A DNA stretch of 51,944 bases from Rhodocyclaceae bacterium (GCA_030682175.1 JAUXOM010000130.1:1-51944); one strand, 5' to 3'; shown: positions 8,170 to 20,982, counted from the stretch's first letter. Notes: generated by a model from the letters alone, not told the origin. Program-made: numbers and translations.

Positions 8170-9282
8170 ATGGAACAGCCCTATCTGCTGATCGTCGCCA
8201 GTTCGCTTGTGATCGGTCTGGTGGCGGGCTTTGTCATGCATCGCGCCGACTTTTGCGTGACGGCGTCGTTTCGCGACATGTTCCTGTTCCGCGACTTCTT
8301 TTTGATGCGCCAGATGATCCTGCTGGTCGTTGCCAGCATGGCCTTGTTCGAACTGGGGCGCCTCGGCGGCATCATTTCGATTTACCCTTTTCCACTACTC
8401 AACCCACCCTCGCTGGCCAATGCCATTGGCGGCTTCGTTTTCGGCATTGGCATGGTACTGGCCGGTGGCTGCGTCTGCGGCAGCCTGTTCAAGCTCGGCG
8501 CCGGCAGCTTCGCCAGCCTGCTGGCGGTGATCGGCATGATCGGCGGCGCAACTTTTTACGCCGAGATTCATCCGCAATGGAGCGCCTTTGCCCGATCGAC
8601 CGTGCTGGTGGAAAACACCATCACCCTGCCGCAATGGCTGGCTCTGTCACCCAGCACGCTGCTGCTGCCGTTGCTGGTACTCGGCGGCTTCTGGCTCAGC
8701 CGCCAGTTTCGCGCCGGCCGCATGGTGCGCCAGTCCTTTGCCGCCGGCCACCTGGCGCCGTGGCAGGCGGCGCTGATCCTCGCCCTGCTCGGCTTTGCTT
8801 CCTACGTGTTGATCGGCATGCCGCTGGGCATCACCGCGACCTATTCGAAAATCGGTGCGAGTATCGAATCGCTATTTGCCCCCGTGCATGTGCAGAATCT
8901 CGCCTACTTTTCACTGCAACCGCTCAATTACACGCCACCATTCGCCACTCAGGCCATTCAAGGCGGGCCGGGACCGCAACTGGATGCCATCGCCGCCATC
9001 CAGTATCCGCTGATCCTCGGCATCATCTGCGGCGCGCTGGTCTCGGCGCTAAGCTTGGGCGAGTGGCGTCCGCGCTGGCGCCTGCCGCAACGGCAATTGT
9101 GGTCGGCACTGGTCGGCGGACTGCTGCTCGGGCTCGCCGCGCGCATGGCACCGTCGTGCAATATCTGGCACCTGTGGGGCGGTGTGCCGATCCTCGCCCT
9201 GCAGAGCCTGTTGTTTGTCGTCGGACTCCTGCCGGGCACCTGGGTTGGCGCACAAATATTGACCCGCTTCGTGATACGATGA
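8170..9282 (+). CDS. tsuA: YeeE/YedE-family thiosulfate (sulfur) transporter, TsuA-like
   Basis: A 370-residue polytopic membrane protein with the pseudo-twofold YeeE/YedE motifs. The first is HRADFCVTA, with Cys29. The second is GGCVCGSLFKLGAGS, with Cys101 and Cys103. A late APSCNIWHLWGG provides the third conserved Cys. In characterised TsuA such cysteines line the path along which thiosulfate is relayed across the inner membrane. The next gene encodes a TusA-like protein 3 bp downstream, exactly the TsuA-TsuB pairing. Family assignment is strong; the substrate (thiosulfate or another sulfur species) is inferred from it. Confidence 0.9.
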   Translation: MEQPYLLIVASSLVIGLVAGFVMHRADFCVTASFRDMFLFRDFFLMRQMILLVVASMALFELGRLGGIISIYPFPLLNPPSLANAIGGFVFGIGMVLAGGCVCGSLFKLGAGSFASLLAVIGMIGGATFYAEIHPQWSAFARSTVLVENTITLPQWLALSPSTLLLPLLVLGGFWLSRQFRAGRMVRQSFAAGHLAPWQAALILALLGFASYVLIGMPLGITATYSKIGASIESLFAPVHVQNLAYFSLQPLNYTPPFATQAIQGGPGPQLDAIAAIQYPLILGIICGALVSALSLGEWRPRWRLPQRQLWSALVGGLLLGLAARMAPSCNIWHLWGGVPILALQSLLFVVGLLPGTWVGAQILTRFVIR

Positions 9283-9285
9283 AAC

Positions 9286-9531
9286 ATGATGAATCGAACA
9301 ATTGATTTAGACATCTGCGGCCAGGTCTGCCCTTCCTGCCTGCTGCTGACTCTCAAGGAACTCAACAGCAACAGTGCGGCGATCCGCGCCGGCAGCTTCG
9401 ATGTCATGGTGGTAACGGATGACCGTCAGGCCACCGCCACCATTCCCGCCACCGCGGAGCGCATGGGTTTTTGCTCGGAGGTCGCGCGCCTCGATGGCAC
9501 TTATCGAATCCGCATTTTCGGTAATGTCTGA
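9286..9531 (+). CDS. tsuB: TusA-family sulfur carrier, TsuB-like, with a CPSC motif
   Basis: An 81-residue TusA fold: beta strand (IDLDICGQ), the cysteine helix (VCPSCLLLTLKELN), a second alpha-beta unit (FDVMVVTDDRQATATIPATA) and a last strand. The catalytic Cys normally sits in CPxP; here the sequence is CGQVCPSC, so the second proline is replaced by Cys and a third Cys lies upstream. It would take sulfur delivered by the preceding transporter. Two adjacent ATG codons (9286, 9289) are equally possible. Its last 8 bp overlap the start of the GGDEF-EAL gene. Confidence 0.85.
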   Translation: MMNRTIDLDICGQVCPSCLLLTLKELNSNSAAIRAGSFDVMVVTDDRQATATIPATAERMGFCSEVARLDGTYRIRIFGNV

Positions 9532-11779
9532 AAAGCCGCTTGCCGTGCCGGGCACGATAGACAACGCCGAGCTGATCCGCTACCTCCGCGCCAAGATCGA
9601 CCAGCTGCTTGTGGTAATGGGTTCGCAGCCGTTGCGGCCCGAGGAACTCGACGACGCGACTCTGATTGCACTCGATCCGATCGGCATCATCGCCGAATCC
9701 TTCGGCCAGGTCATTGCCCATCTGTATGCCACCAACAATCGGCTCGACATTGCCCGGAACGAGATTCGCACCATTCTCGACACCCTCGGCGCTGCCGTCG
9801 TCGTCCTCGATCTCGAGGACCGCGTCGAGGACTGCAACCGGCGCGCCCTCGACTGGTTCTTTGATGGCGGCGAGCGGGCACAGGTGATTGGCCATCCCGC
9901 CGCGGAGGTGTGCACCTGCGCCGCCGCGCTCGGAGAAGTCCGCAGCAGTGCCGATGGCTCCAGCCACAGTACCAACATCCATGGTCGTGATGTGCAGGTG
10001 GTCGCCTCGAAAATCTGTGACGAAGCCGGACAGCACGCCCAGACGGTCATGTTGTTCACCGACATTGGCGAACAAAAGACCATCGAGCGCCATCTGCAAC
10101 TGTATGCAGAGGTATTCAGTCATATCGGCGAGGGCATCCTGATCACCGATGCCGACAACCGCATCATCGAGATCAACGACGCGGTTACGCGCATCACCGG
10201 CTATGCGCGCGATGAACTGATCGGCGCCGATCCGGGAAAACTCAAGTCCGGTTTGCACAAACCCGCGTTCTACGCCGGCATGTGGCGCACCCTGCGCGCG
10301 CAAGGACACTGGCAGGGCGAAGTCTTCGATCGCACCCGCGACGGCCGGGTTGTGCCACTCCTGCAGACCATCAGCGAGGTGCGCAATGCCGACGACAAGC
10401 TCACCCATCGCATCGCCGTGATGGCCGACATTTCATCGATGAAGGAAGCCCAGACCCGGCTTGATTTTCTCGCTCATCACGACGTCCTCACCGCACTGCC
10501 CAACCGACTGCTGTTCAATGATCGCCTGCACCACGCCATTGAACGCGCCCAGCGCGACAAGTCTGCCCTGGCGTTGCTGTTCATCGATCTGGACCGGTTC
10601 AAGAATATCAATGACAGCCTGGGTCACCATGTCGGCGATCTGCTGCTGATCGAAGCCGCGCGTCGGATCAAGAGCCTGGCGCGGCGCGCCGACACCGTCG
10701 CCCGCTTCGGCGGCGATGAATTTGTCGTGCTGATGGAAAGCGGCGCCTCGCATGAATCTGCCGCCCATCTTGCCGAGAAGCTTGTCGTTGCCTTCAAGCA
10801 GCCGTTTACGGTCACCGGCACGGAACTGCACATTGGCTGCAGCATCGGCATCACGCTCTATCCGGATGACGGCACCGATGCCGTCAGCCTGCTCAAGAAT
10901 GCCGATGCCGCGATGTATCGCGCCAAGGAATCAGGCCGCGACGGACACTACCGCTACACGGCGGAGCTGTCGGCGGCCACCAACAGCAAGCTCGAACTCG
11001 ACAATGCGCTACGCTCCGCCGTGCGCGATGGCGGTTTCGAACTGCACTACCAGCCCATCGTTGACATCAAACGCGGCGAGGTGATCGCCTGCGAAGCGCT
11101 GCTGCGCTGGCCACAGGCTCCCGCCGGGGCAAGCACCCCGGACCTGTTCGTTCCGGTGGCCGAGGAAACCCGCCTGATCGTGCCCCTTGGACACTGGGTC
11201 GTGCGCGAGGCACTCACCCGCTTTCAAGCATGGCAGGCAGAGGGTTTGACTCTCGACTACATCTCGGTGAATATTTCCGCGGTGCAGATGGCCCAGCCCG
11301 ACTTCCCCGACAGCATCATTTCACTGCTGCTGGAAAGCGGCGTGGCCGGTCATCATCTACAGATTGAAATCACCGAGAATGTGCTGATGGGCAACATCGA
11401 TCTCTGTTCCTGGGTGCTCACCCAGTTGCGCGAACATGGCATCCGCACCGCCATCGACGATTTTGGGACCGGATACTCCTCATTGTCGTACCTGAAGCGC
11501 CTGCCGATCGACAATCTCAAGATCGATCGCTCATTCGTCCGCGACATCCCGGGCGATCCCAACGACTGCGCCATTGCCGCCGCCGTCGTCAGCCTGGCCA
11601 GAACCCTGGGCATGGATACCATCGCCGAAGGTATCGAAACACTGGAACAACAGAATTATCTGGCGCGCATCGGCTGCGACAAGGTGCAGGGCTACCTGCA
11701 TTCGCGGCCCTTGCCGGCGGCCGATTTCCTGACTTTCGTCAGGCAGGCCCACCCTTTCCGTACGGGAGATTCGACTTAA
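9524..11779 (+). CDS. PAS-GGDEF-EAL cyclic-di-GMP protein
   Basis: A soluble 751-residue protein with an N-terminal sensory part (a PAS-like segment ending near CTCAAALGEVR, then a PAS with ILITDADNRIIEINDAVTRI), a diguanylate cyclase domain with intact RFGGDEFVVLM, and a phosphodiesterase domain with intact CEALLRW, ITENVL and DDFGTGYSSLSYLKRLP. Both catalytic motifs are complete, so it may make or break cyclic-di-GMP depending on signal. ATG 9524 overlaps the tsuB stop (ATGTCTGA); ATG 9494 is an alternative. Coupling to the thiosulfate pair suggests, but does not prove, that the signal relates to sulfur or redox state. Confidence 0.9.
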   Translation: MSEKPLAVPGTIDNAELIRYLRAKIDQLLVVMGSQPLRPEELDDATLIALDPIGIIAESFGQVIAHLYATNNRLDIARNEIRTILDTLGAAVVVLDLEDRVEDCNRRALDWFFDGGERAQVIGHPAAEVCTCAAALGEVRSSADGSSHSTNIHGRDVQVVASKICDEAGQHAQTVMLFTDIGEQKTIERHLQLYAEVFSHIGEGILITDADNRIIEINDAVTRITGYARDELIGADPGKLKSGLHKPAFYAGMWRTLRAQGHWQGEVFDRTRDGRVVPLLQTISEVRNADDKLTHRIAVMADISSMKEAQTRLDFLAHHDVLTALPNRLLFNDRLHHAIERAQRDKSALALLFIDLDRFKNINDSLGHHVGDLLLIEAARRIKSLARRADTVARFGGDEFVVLMESGASHESAAHLAEKLVVAFKQPFTVTGTELHIGCSIGITLYPDDGTDAVSLLKNADAAMYRAKESGRDGHYRYTAELSAATNSKLELDNALRSAVRDGGFELHYQPIVDIKRGEVIACEALLRWPQAPAGASTPDLFVPVAEETRLIVPLGHWVVREALTRFQAWQAEGLTLDYISVNISAVQMAQPDFPDSIISLLLESGVAGHHLQIEITENVLMGNIDLCSWVLTQLREHGIRTAIDDFGTGYSSLSYLKRLPIDNLKIDRSFVRDIPGDPNDCAIAAAVVSLARTLGMDTIAEGIETLEQQNYLARIGCDKVQGYLHSRPLPAADFLTFVRQAHPFRTGDST

Positions 11780-12222
11780 CGCGCTTGCGGGGCGCGCTCG
11801 ATGCCGCCGATGGCATCGCCCGGCTTGAGGCCACGCCGGGCAAACCAGCCCTGATTCATTTCCAGCGCATAGCGGGCAGGCTTGGCCGCGCAATGGTTCT
11901 CCTCGCTGTGCGGCTGCATGTCGGCAACGTTGATGATGCGACCATCACCGTCGAGGAAAGCGACCGAGAGCGGCAGGTAGGTATTCTTCATCCACATGCA
12001 GTGCTGTTCGGTTTCGGGAAAGACGAACAGCATGCCGCGCTGTTGCGGCATCGCGCGGCGCTGCATGAGCCCCTGGATGCGTGCTTGGGGCGTGTGTGCC
12101 ACTTCGGCCTCGATGCGATGGAAACCCGCCTGCAACTCCATGACGGGCAAGCCCTGCGCCGCCGCCAATGTTGCGGACAGCAAGGCGCCCAAGGTCACCA
12201 ACAAACGCAATCCATGTTTCAT
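11776..12222 (-). CDS. Secreted DUF192 protein
   Basis: A 148-residue protein with a signal peptide (MKHGLRLLVTLGALLSATLA, cleavage after AAA) and a DUF192 domain (QGLMQRRAMPQQRGMLFVF, MWMKNTYLPLSVAFLD, ALEMNQGWFARRGLKPGD). The family forms a small beta-barrel in the envelope; its biochemical role is not known. ATG 12222 overlaps the aceK stop in an ATGA, so translation is coupled to aceK. Its stop overlaps the end of the convergent GGDEF-EAL gene by 4 bp. Confidence 0.85.
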   Translation of the reverse strand: MKHGLRLLVTLGALLSATLAAAQGLPVMELQAGFHRIEAEVAHTPQARIQGLMQRRAMPQQRGMLFVFPETEQHCMWMKNTYLPLSVAFLDGDGRIINVADMQPHSEENHCAAKPARYALEMNQGWFARRGLKPGDAIGGIERAPQAR

Positions 12223-14015
12223 TTCTTGCAGCCTCCACCATAACGATTGCAAAAACGCAGCGCCTCGGGATACGGAAAGAAGTCGCAGATGACGCCACGC
12301 CGGATCTCTTCCTGCGCTGCCTGCCAGAATCCGGCATCGAGCAGGTCGGCATGGTGACGCATGAAGGCAGCACGGATTTTCAGCGAAGTCAGCAGGAAAA
12401 AGGCGAATTCCTCGGGAAAGATGTCATTCCTGCCCACTGAATACCAGGGCTCGCCGGACATTTCGGCTTCTTCGTTGGGGGCCGGCGGAATGCGGCGGAA
12501 GTTGCAGTCGGTCATGTACTCGATCTCGTCGTAGTCGTAGAACACGACGCGACCATAGCGCGTGACGCCGAAGTTCTTCCACAGCATGTCGCCGGGGAAG
12601 ATGTTGGCAATGGCCAGCTCGCGGATGGCATTGCCATATTCGATGACGACCTGCTCGAGCAGATCGTCGCGCCCGGACTTTTCGGTGCGTTCGAGGTAAA
12701 GATTGAGCGGCTCCATGCGGCGCTCGATGTAGAGGTGCTTGATGACCAGATCGTCGCCGTCCTCTTCGAGCAGCGACGGCACCTGCTGGTACAACTCCTC
12801 CAGCAAACCCGGGGCAAACCGGTTCCGGGGCAGGGCGACATGCGAATATTCCAGCGTGTCGGCCATGCGCCCAACCCGGTCGACCTGTTTCACCAATTGA
12901 TACTTGCGCTTGACGGTTGCGTGATCGACCTCCTTGGTCGCACCGAACACATCCTTGATCACCTTGAAAACGTAAGGATAGGACGGCAGGGTGAACACCA
13001 GCATCACCAACCCGCGGATGCCCGGCGCGACAATGAACTGGTCGGCGGAATGGTGCAGATGGGAAATCAGGCCCCGATAAAAGGCCGTCTTGCCCTGCTT
13101 GCCCAGACCCAGCATTGAATACAGTTCGGCACGCGGCTTGTGCGGCATGATGGAACGCAGAAACTTGATGGTATTGGCGGGTACCGCCATGTCGACCATG
13201 AAGTAGGCCCGCGACAGCGAAAACAGCACGCCGATCAAACCGGGGTCAAGCAGGATGCAGTCGAGGGTCAGCCTGCCCTGAGGATCATGCAGCACCGGCA
13301 CCGCAAACGGATATTCCACGGCGCCATTGACCACTTTGCCGATGACGTAGGCTCCCTTGTTGCGATAAAAAGCCGCAGAGAGCACCTGAATCTGAAAATT
13401 CACTTCACGGCGCGGTATCTCGCCAAGATGCGCGTTGACCGCGCTGCGGATGTAGCCGACGTCGCGATCCAGATCGGCAAATTCGCGTTGCCAGTCAAAG
13501 TCCAGGAAGATGCGTTTGAGGGTTTCGCGAAAGCCGGTTTCATTCGGGTAATAGCAGCGATAGCAGGGCGGATCGGACTCGATGTACTCGGTCGAGATGG
13601 CCGGCCGCACAAAGATGAAATCGTTGTGAAAATAGGTGCGGTGAAGAATTTTGCAGAACACCGAATTGAAAAAGGTTTCGGCAAGTTCCGGCTGGTTGTG
13701 ATTGGTCAGCAAACCGATGTAATGCAGCTTGGCCCGCTGCCAGATCACATCGTCCACCGTTGCGGCATTGAATTCGCAATGCAGGCGCTCGGCGGTCTCC
13801 ACGACACGATCGTCGTAAAACTGGATGCGATCCCTGACCGCCTGCTGGACGCCCGGCCAGTCACCTTGTTCGAAGCGCGTCTTGGCACCGGCCGAAGTTT
13901 CGCGAAACAACCGATAGTGCTTGTTGAAGCCCTCGATCAGGGTATTGGCGATCAGCAGTGCTCTGGCACTCGCTGACGAATCGGCCTCAGACCCAAGACT
14001 TACCGATATCTCCAT
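12219..14015 (-). CDS. aceK: Isocitrate dehydrogenase kinase/phosphatase
   Basis: A 598-residue bifunctional enzyme that phosphorylates and dephosphorylates isocitrate dehydrogenase to steer carbon between the TCA cycle and the glyoxylate shunt. The N-terminal regulatory half (IANTLIEGFNKHYRLFRETS) and the kinase half with its nucleotide-binding stretch (APGIRGLVMLVFTLPSYPYV, then KVIKDVFG) and catalytic region (NIFPGDMLWKNFGV, VVFYDYDEIEYMT) are intact and of family length. It lies divergently next to its own substrate gene icd, with 190 bp between starts, instead of in an aceBAK operon as in enterobacteria. No glyoxylate-shunt enzyme is visible in the window. Confidence 0.96.
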   Translation of the reverse strand: MEISVSLGSEADSSASARALLIANTLIEGFNKHYRLFRETSAGAKTRFEQGDWPGVQQAVRDRIQFYDDRVVETAERLHCEFNAATVDDVIWQRAKLHYIGLLTNHNQPELAETFFNSVFCKILHRTYFHNDFIFVRPAISTEYIESDPPCYRCYYPNETGFRETLKRIFLDFDWQREFADLDRDVGYIRSAVNAHLGEIPRREVNFQIQVLSAAFYRNKGAYVIGKVVNGAVEYPFAVPVLHDPQGRLTLDCILLDPGLIGVLFSLSRAYFMVDMAVPANTIKFLRSIMPHKPRAELYSMLGLGKQGKTAFYRGLISHLHHSADQFIVAPGIRGLVMLVFTLPSYPYVFKVIKDVFGATKEVDHATVKRKYQLVKQVDRVGRMADTLEYSHVALPRNRFAPGLLEELYQQVPSLLEEDGDDLVIKHLYIERRMEPLNLYLERTEKSGRDDLLEQVVIEYGNAIRELAIANIFPGDMLWKNFGVTRYGRVVFYDYDEIEYMTDCNFRRIPPAPNEEAEMSGEPWYSVGRNDIFPEEFAFFLLTSLKIRAAFMRHHADLLDAGFWQAAQEEIRRGVICDFFPYPEALRFCNRYGGGCKK

Positions 14016-14085
14016 GATATTCCTAATCTTTTACAGTCAAATGCAATTGACACAATTCTAACATTCGATGTAAGTCAAGATTTGG

Positions 14086-14114
14086 TTGATAGCTCTGATT
14101 TTCGGCGATAATAA
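14086..14114 (+). promoter_or_regulatory. Candidate sigma70 promoter for icd
   Basis: TTGATA (14086-14091), a 17-bp spacer and TAATAA (14109-14114), giving a leader of about 85 nt before icd. The whole aceK-icd gap is AT-richer than its surroundings. Confidence 0.5.
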
Positions 14115-14205
14115 AAGAGTTTGGCTGGTGCCGTTTGCCGGCCAGCAATGGAACAAAACTTGCGCCACAAGCGCGCGCCCTTTCCAATCGATTCTGGAGC
14201 AGGCT

Positions 14206-15450
<1,245 letters not shown>

Positions 15451-15456
15451 CTGTTG

Positions 15457-15650
15457 GCCCGCCCCCTCCCAGCCTCCCCCTCGCGGGGGAGGTGACTGTG
15501 GCTCGCTGCGCTCGTTTGCTACGGGGAGCATTTTTTTTCTGAGGTGCGGATTGCGGCTAGCGCCGCGTGCCGTCTCGCCTTGGGGCGGCCCGGCGGCGAG
15601 ACTGCTGGGTTGCCTTCCTCCCCTCGCCCCATGCGGGAGGGGAACTGCGC
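15457..15650 (-). repeat. Long intergenic repeat, copy C (inverted)
   Basis: Starting 7 bp after the icd stop, this is the reverse complement of the copies at 7536 and 20983, with the same CCTCCCCCTCGCGGGGGAGG hairpin, the GATTGCGGCTAGCGCCGCGT block and GCCTTGGGGCGGCCCGGCGG. It is the main content of the 288-bp icd-csp gap. No gene is seen. Confidence 0.85.
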
Positions 15651-15668
15651 AGTGTGTTGCGTATGCGT

Positions 15669-15696
15669 AAAAAAAGCCCGCCGGTTGGCGGGCTTT
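15669..15696 (-). terminator. Rho-independent terminator of the cold-shock gene
   Basis: Stem AAAGCCCGCC (15673-15682) / GGCGGGCTTT (15687-15696) with a 4-nt loop. On the minus strand it is followed by a run of seven T, so it ends the csp transcript about 43 nt after the stop codon. Confidence 0.9.
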
Positions 15697-15713
15697 CACT
15701 TTCAGCGCCGGCA

Positions 15714-15737
15714 AGAGTCGGCGCTGGCCAGACGGCG
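15714..15737 (+). repeat. 24-nt repeat copy in the csp 3' region
   Basis: Three mismatches to the consensus. It lies between the csp stop codon (15739) and its terminator, so it is transcribed as part of the 3' untranslated region. Confidence 0.75.
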
Positions 15738-15738
15738 A

Positions 15739-15942
15739 TCAGGCCTTCTGGATGTTTGAAGCCTGCTTGCCCTTGGGGCCCTGCACGACTTCGAAGCTGA
15801 CTTTTTCGCCCTCTTTCAGGGTCTTGAAGCCCGGCATGTTGATTGCGGAGAAGTGCGCGAATAAATCTTCGCTGCCATCATCCGGCGTGATAAAACCAAA
15901 ACCCTTGGAATCATTGAACCACTTGACGGTACCCGTTGCCAT
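15739..15942 (-). CDS. Cold-shock domain protein (CspA family)
   Basis: A 67-residue single cold-shock domain that binds single-stranded RNA and DNA. RNP1-like [11 protein letters not shown] and RNP2-like DLFAHFSAI are both present, as are the conserved GTVKWFND start and the [17 protein letters not shown] end. ATG 15942 follows GAAAGAGG; an upstream in-frame ATG (15969) gives nine residues not found in the family. It is monocistronic, ending at the terminator at 15669-15696. Whether it is cold-inducible or constitutive cannot be read. Confidence 0.95.
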   Translation of the reverse strand: MATGTVKWFNDSKGFGFITPDDGSEDLFAHFSAINMPGFKTLKEGEKVSFEVVQGPKGKQASNIQKA

Positions 15943-16306
15943 AAAACCTCTTTCATTAAAACGTGACACATAACCAGCATCAGACGGCGAAATGCCGCAT
16001 GGCTGGCGACATGTTTGCGTTGCAAGTTCTCGACAGCGGAGGGAACCTAAGCGGTGAATCAGAAGACTGATACATACTGCACGGTCACTCGGTACAACAG
16101 AAACAGAGCTGAGGTGGAGCTTGAACCAAACACGTTCGCCTTTTACGCAAATTTTTTGCCGACGTCAACGCATTTCGATGCTGCGCAACAACAATGTCAA
16201 TTGTCCGGACCCCGTCGGGCAATGCCCCGTTATTTTCGGCATAGCCCGAAAGTTAGTTTTTACGGTAACTGGATTTTTGCCCGCTTTTCCCATGATGGCA
16301 GCGTTG
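15943..16306. other. Divergent csp-clpS intergenic region without a gene
   Basis: About 400 bp between the starts of csp and clpS. The csp side would form its 5' leader, which is long in many cold-shock mRNAs. I see no RNA gene, no repeat copy and no open frame with family similarity; an open frame from 16054 runs into clpS out of register and is not convincing. Confidence 0.5.
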
Positions 16307-16334
16307 TTGAATGGTGTTTGATTCGCATTAGAAT
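16307..16334 (+). promoter_or_regulatory. Promoter abutting the clpS start codon
   Basis: TTGAAT (16307-16312), a 16-bp spacer and TAGAAT (16329-16334). The expected transcription start falls about at ATG 16341, and no Shine-Dalgarno sequence precedes that ATG, so the mRNA may be leaderless. Confidence 0.45.
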
Positions 16335-16340
16335 TAATGC

Positions 16341-16661
16341 ATGGCAACTCGCAAGCAAACGCTCCCCGACGAAGGTGTCGCCCTTGAGCCAGATCGACAA
16401 CGCATCAAGCCGCCGCCGCTTTACAAGGTGATCCTGCTCAATGACGACTACACGCCGATGGATTTCGTTATCGTCGTACTGGAAAAGTTCTTTCGCATGA
16501 GTCGCGAACAGGCCACCGTGGTCATGTTGAAAGTGCATCGTGATGGCCGGGGCTTATGTGGTGTGTTTCCGCGTGACCTGGCCATTACCAAGGTCGAGCA
16601 GGTGAACGATTTTGCCAAGCGTCACCAGCATCCGCTGGCCTGTGTCATGGAAGAGAACTGA
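16341..16661 (+). CDS. clpS: ATP-dependent Clp protease adaptor ClpS
   Basis: A 106-residue adaptor that delivers N-degron substrates to ClpA. The core is recognisable: [20 protein letters not shown] (N-degron pocket with the NDD motif), [20 protein letters not shown], then [20 protein letters not shown]. The start MATRKQT agrees with betaproteobacterial relatives, although no ribosome site is visible. clpA begins 29 bp downstream, the standard clpS-clpA arrangement. Confidence 0.96.
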   Translation: MATRKQTLPDEGVALEPDRQRIKPPPLYKVILLNDDYTPMDFVIVVLEKFFRMSREQATVVMLKVHRDGRGLCGVFPRDLAITKVEQVNDFAKRHQHPLACVMEEN

Positions 16662-16690
16662 AACAAGCAGTATTTTGATGAGGTATCGTG

Positions 16691-18967
<2,277 letters not shown>

Positions 18968-18977
18968 GGTCTAGCGC

Positions 18978-19475
18978 ATGCCATTATCGACAGCCGACCT
19001 TTGCGACGCGCATGAAGACCTGCTGAATGATGGTCAATTGCGGGTAGTCGAATCGATGTTCCTGAGTTACGGCGAACGTGCCGCCTTTAATGGCCCGATT
19101 GCCACGCTCAAGCTGTTCGAGGACAACGGCCTGGTCCGTCAGGCGCTGGAGGGCCCGGGCAACGGGCGCGTTCTGGTGATCGACGGCGGCGGCAGCCTGC
19201 GCCGCGCCCTGGTCGGCGACCAGCTGGCTGCGCTGGCGCTGAAGAACGGCTGGGGCGGCATCGTTGTCAATGGCTGCATCCGCGACGCCCTGGCGATTGG
19301 TGCCATGGACATCGGCATCCTGGCGCTGGACACCCACCCGCGGAAAACGGCAAAGAAAGGCCAGGGGGAAAGCAACGTTGCGGTGACCTTTGGTGGCGTC
19401 ACCTTTCGTCCGGACGAGTGGCTATACGCTGACGAAGACGGCGTCCTCGTCAGTGCCGTGCCGTTGATTCACTGA
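18978..19475 (+). CDS. rraA: Regulator of RNase E activity RraA
   Basis: A 165-residue RraA-fold protein ([66 protein letters not shown]). In E. coli RraA binds RNase E and inhibits RNA turnover. The same fold also serves as 4-hydroxy-4-methyl-2-oxoglutarate aldolase: the GDQLA...GCIRD motif is the metal/oxaloacetate site of that activity, so either role is possible. It is 10 bp after clpA and overlaps the end of convergent rhlE by 7 bp; neighbouring an RNA helicase fits an RNA-decay role. Confidence 0.9.
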   Translation: MPLSTADLCDAHEDLLNDGQLRVVESMFLSYGERAAFNGPIATLKLFEDNGLVRQALEGPGNGRVLVIDGGGSLRRALVGDQLAALALKNGWGGIVVNGCIRDALAIGAMDIGILALDTHPRKTAKKGQGESNVAVTFGGVTFRPDEWLYADEDGVLVSAVPLIH

Positions 19476-20776
19476 TGGCGTGAGCCGCTATGGTGGGCAC
19501 CGCGGGATGGTGCCCGGTGGTTGGCTTTCGTCGCTGGCGGCGCGCTTCTCGATGCGGTGCCATGGGCCTTGCCCGCAGGTGTCGCCTGCCGCGCACCCCG
19601 TGCAGTACGGGGTTTCATGATCGGTTCTGCCTTGATGCTCGGGTCGGGTTCGAATCCCGGCAACAGACGCTTTTCGATCTCGCGCTTGAGCAGTTTCTCG
19701 ATGTCGCGCAACAGCTTGTGCTCGTCGATGCAGACCAGCGAGGTCGCTTCCCCCGAGCTGCCGGCGCGGCCGGTGCGGCCGATGCGGTGCACATAATCCT
19801 CGGCCACATTGGGCAGATCAAAATTGACCACATGCGGCAGTTCGTCAATATCGATGCCGCGCGCGGCGATGTCGGTGGCCACCAGCACGTTGGTCTTGAG
19901 CCGCTTGAAGTCGTCGAGCGCACGGGTGCGCTGACCCTGGCTCTTGTTGCCGTGCAAAGCCGCCGCGCTGATGCCGGATTTGGTCAGCCGTTCGGCCAGG
20001 GCATCGGCGCCGTGCTTGGTGCGGGTGAACACCAGCACCTGGTGCCAGTTGTGATCGCCGATCAGGCGCACCAGTAAATCGCGCTTGCGTTCACGATCGA
20101 CGTAATACAGGCATTGCGTCACGCCTTCCGCCGTCGCGTTGCGGCGCGCCACTTCGACCGTGACCGGATTGTCGAGCAGACCCGTCGCCAGTATGCGAAT
20201 CTCTTCCGAGAATGTGGCGGAGAACAGCAGGCTCTGCTTCTTCTTCGGCAGCAAGGCAAGGATCTTGCGGATGTCGCGGATGAAGCCCATGTCGAGCATG
20301 CGGTCGGCTTCGTCGAGCACGAGAATCTCGATGCCGGAGAGGTCAATGTTGCGCTGGTTGATGTGGTCGAGCAGACGCCCCGGCGTGGCGACAACGATGT
20401 CGACGCCAGCCCTGAGGGCGCTCGTCTGCGGACCGAGGCCGACGCCGCCGAAGATCGGCGTCGAACGCAGGGCCAGGTGCTTGCCGTAGGTGCGCACGCT
20501 CTCCTGAACCTGAATCGCCAGTTCGCGCGTCGGCGCCAGCACCAGCGCACGCGGCTTCGATCGCCGGGTCGACGCGCCGCCTTGAGAGAACAGTTGCAAC
20601 ATCGGCAGAACGAAGCCGGCGGTCTTGCCGGTGCCGGTCTGCGCCGCGGCCATCAGGTCACGCCCGGCGAGCACCACGGGAATGGCCTGGGCCTGGATGG
20701 GTGTAGGGGTGTCGTAGCCTTGATCGGCAACGGCACGCAGAATCCCGGCATCGAGGCCGAGTTCGGTAAATTTCAT
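19469..20776 (-). CDS. rhlE: DEAD-box RNA helicase RhlE
   Basis: A 435-residue ATP-dependent RNA helicase. Motifs in order: Q motif ([14 protein letters not shown]), Walker [32 protein letters not shown] in [16 protein letters not shown] in LLFSATF, then [15 protein letters not shown] and [10 protein letters not shown]. The C-terminus is a basic, low-complexity tail rich in Arg, Ala, Ser and His, typical of RhlE and used for RNA contact. It is alone on the minus strand, convergent with rraA. Confidence 0.93.
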   Translation of the reverse strand: MKFTELGLDAGILRAVADQGYDTPTPIQAQAIPVVLAGRDLMAAAQTGTGKTAGFVLPMLQLFSQGGASTRRSKPRALVLAPTRELAIQVQESVRTYGKHLALRSTPIFGGVGLGPQTSALRAGVDIVVATPGRLLDHINQRNIDLSGIEILVLDEADRMLDMGFIRDIRKILALLPKKKQSLLFSATFSEEIRILATGLLDNPVTVEVARRNATAEGVTQCLYYVDRERKRDLLVRLIGDHNWHQVLVFTRTKHGADALAERLTKSGISAAALHGNKSQGQRTRALDDFKRLKTNVLVATDIAARGIDIDELPHVVNFDLPNVAEDYVHRIGRTGRAGSSGEATSLVCIDEHKLLRDIEKLLKREIEKRLLPGFEPDPSIKAEPIMKPRTARGARQATPAGKAHGTASRSAPPATKANHRAPSRGAHHSGSRHQ

Positions 20777-20942
20777 GGGGAACTCCTAGAACGGAATCGG
20801 CCTCGCGTGCAGAGCACGAACCAGTCTAGGCAGAGACAAATGGGGGTGAAACGCGGAAGGAACAGCCAAACGCGATGCGCGGCAGACAGACTGTGGCAGG
20901 CGACGCGGGGCGGAGTGTAACACCACCCTGCGATATTGACGC

Positions 20943-20966
20943 CGCCGTCCCGCCAGCGCCGACTTT
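20943..20966 (-). repeat. 24-nt repeat copy, exact
   Basis: Exact match to the consensus (reverse orientation) in the gap upstream of rhlE. Copy B of the long intergenic repeat begins 17 bp further on. Confidence 0.95.
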
Positions 20967-20982
20967 CTTACCGCCCCTTAGC

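Noticed and set aside
7662-9305. A 547-codon plus-strand frame spanning the TsuA-like gene
   Set aside because: It is out of register with the transporter, whose Cys and membrane motifs are in another frame, and its translation is Arg/Pro-rich nonsense.
12223-12252. A longer start for the DUF192 protein
   Set aside because: The ten extra residues precede a complete signal peptide and lie within aceK; ATG 12222 with its ATGA overlap is the better start.
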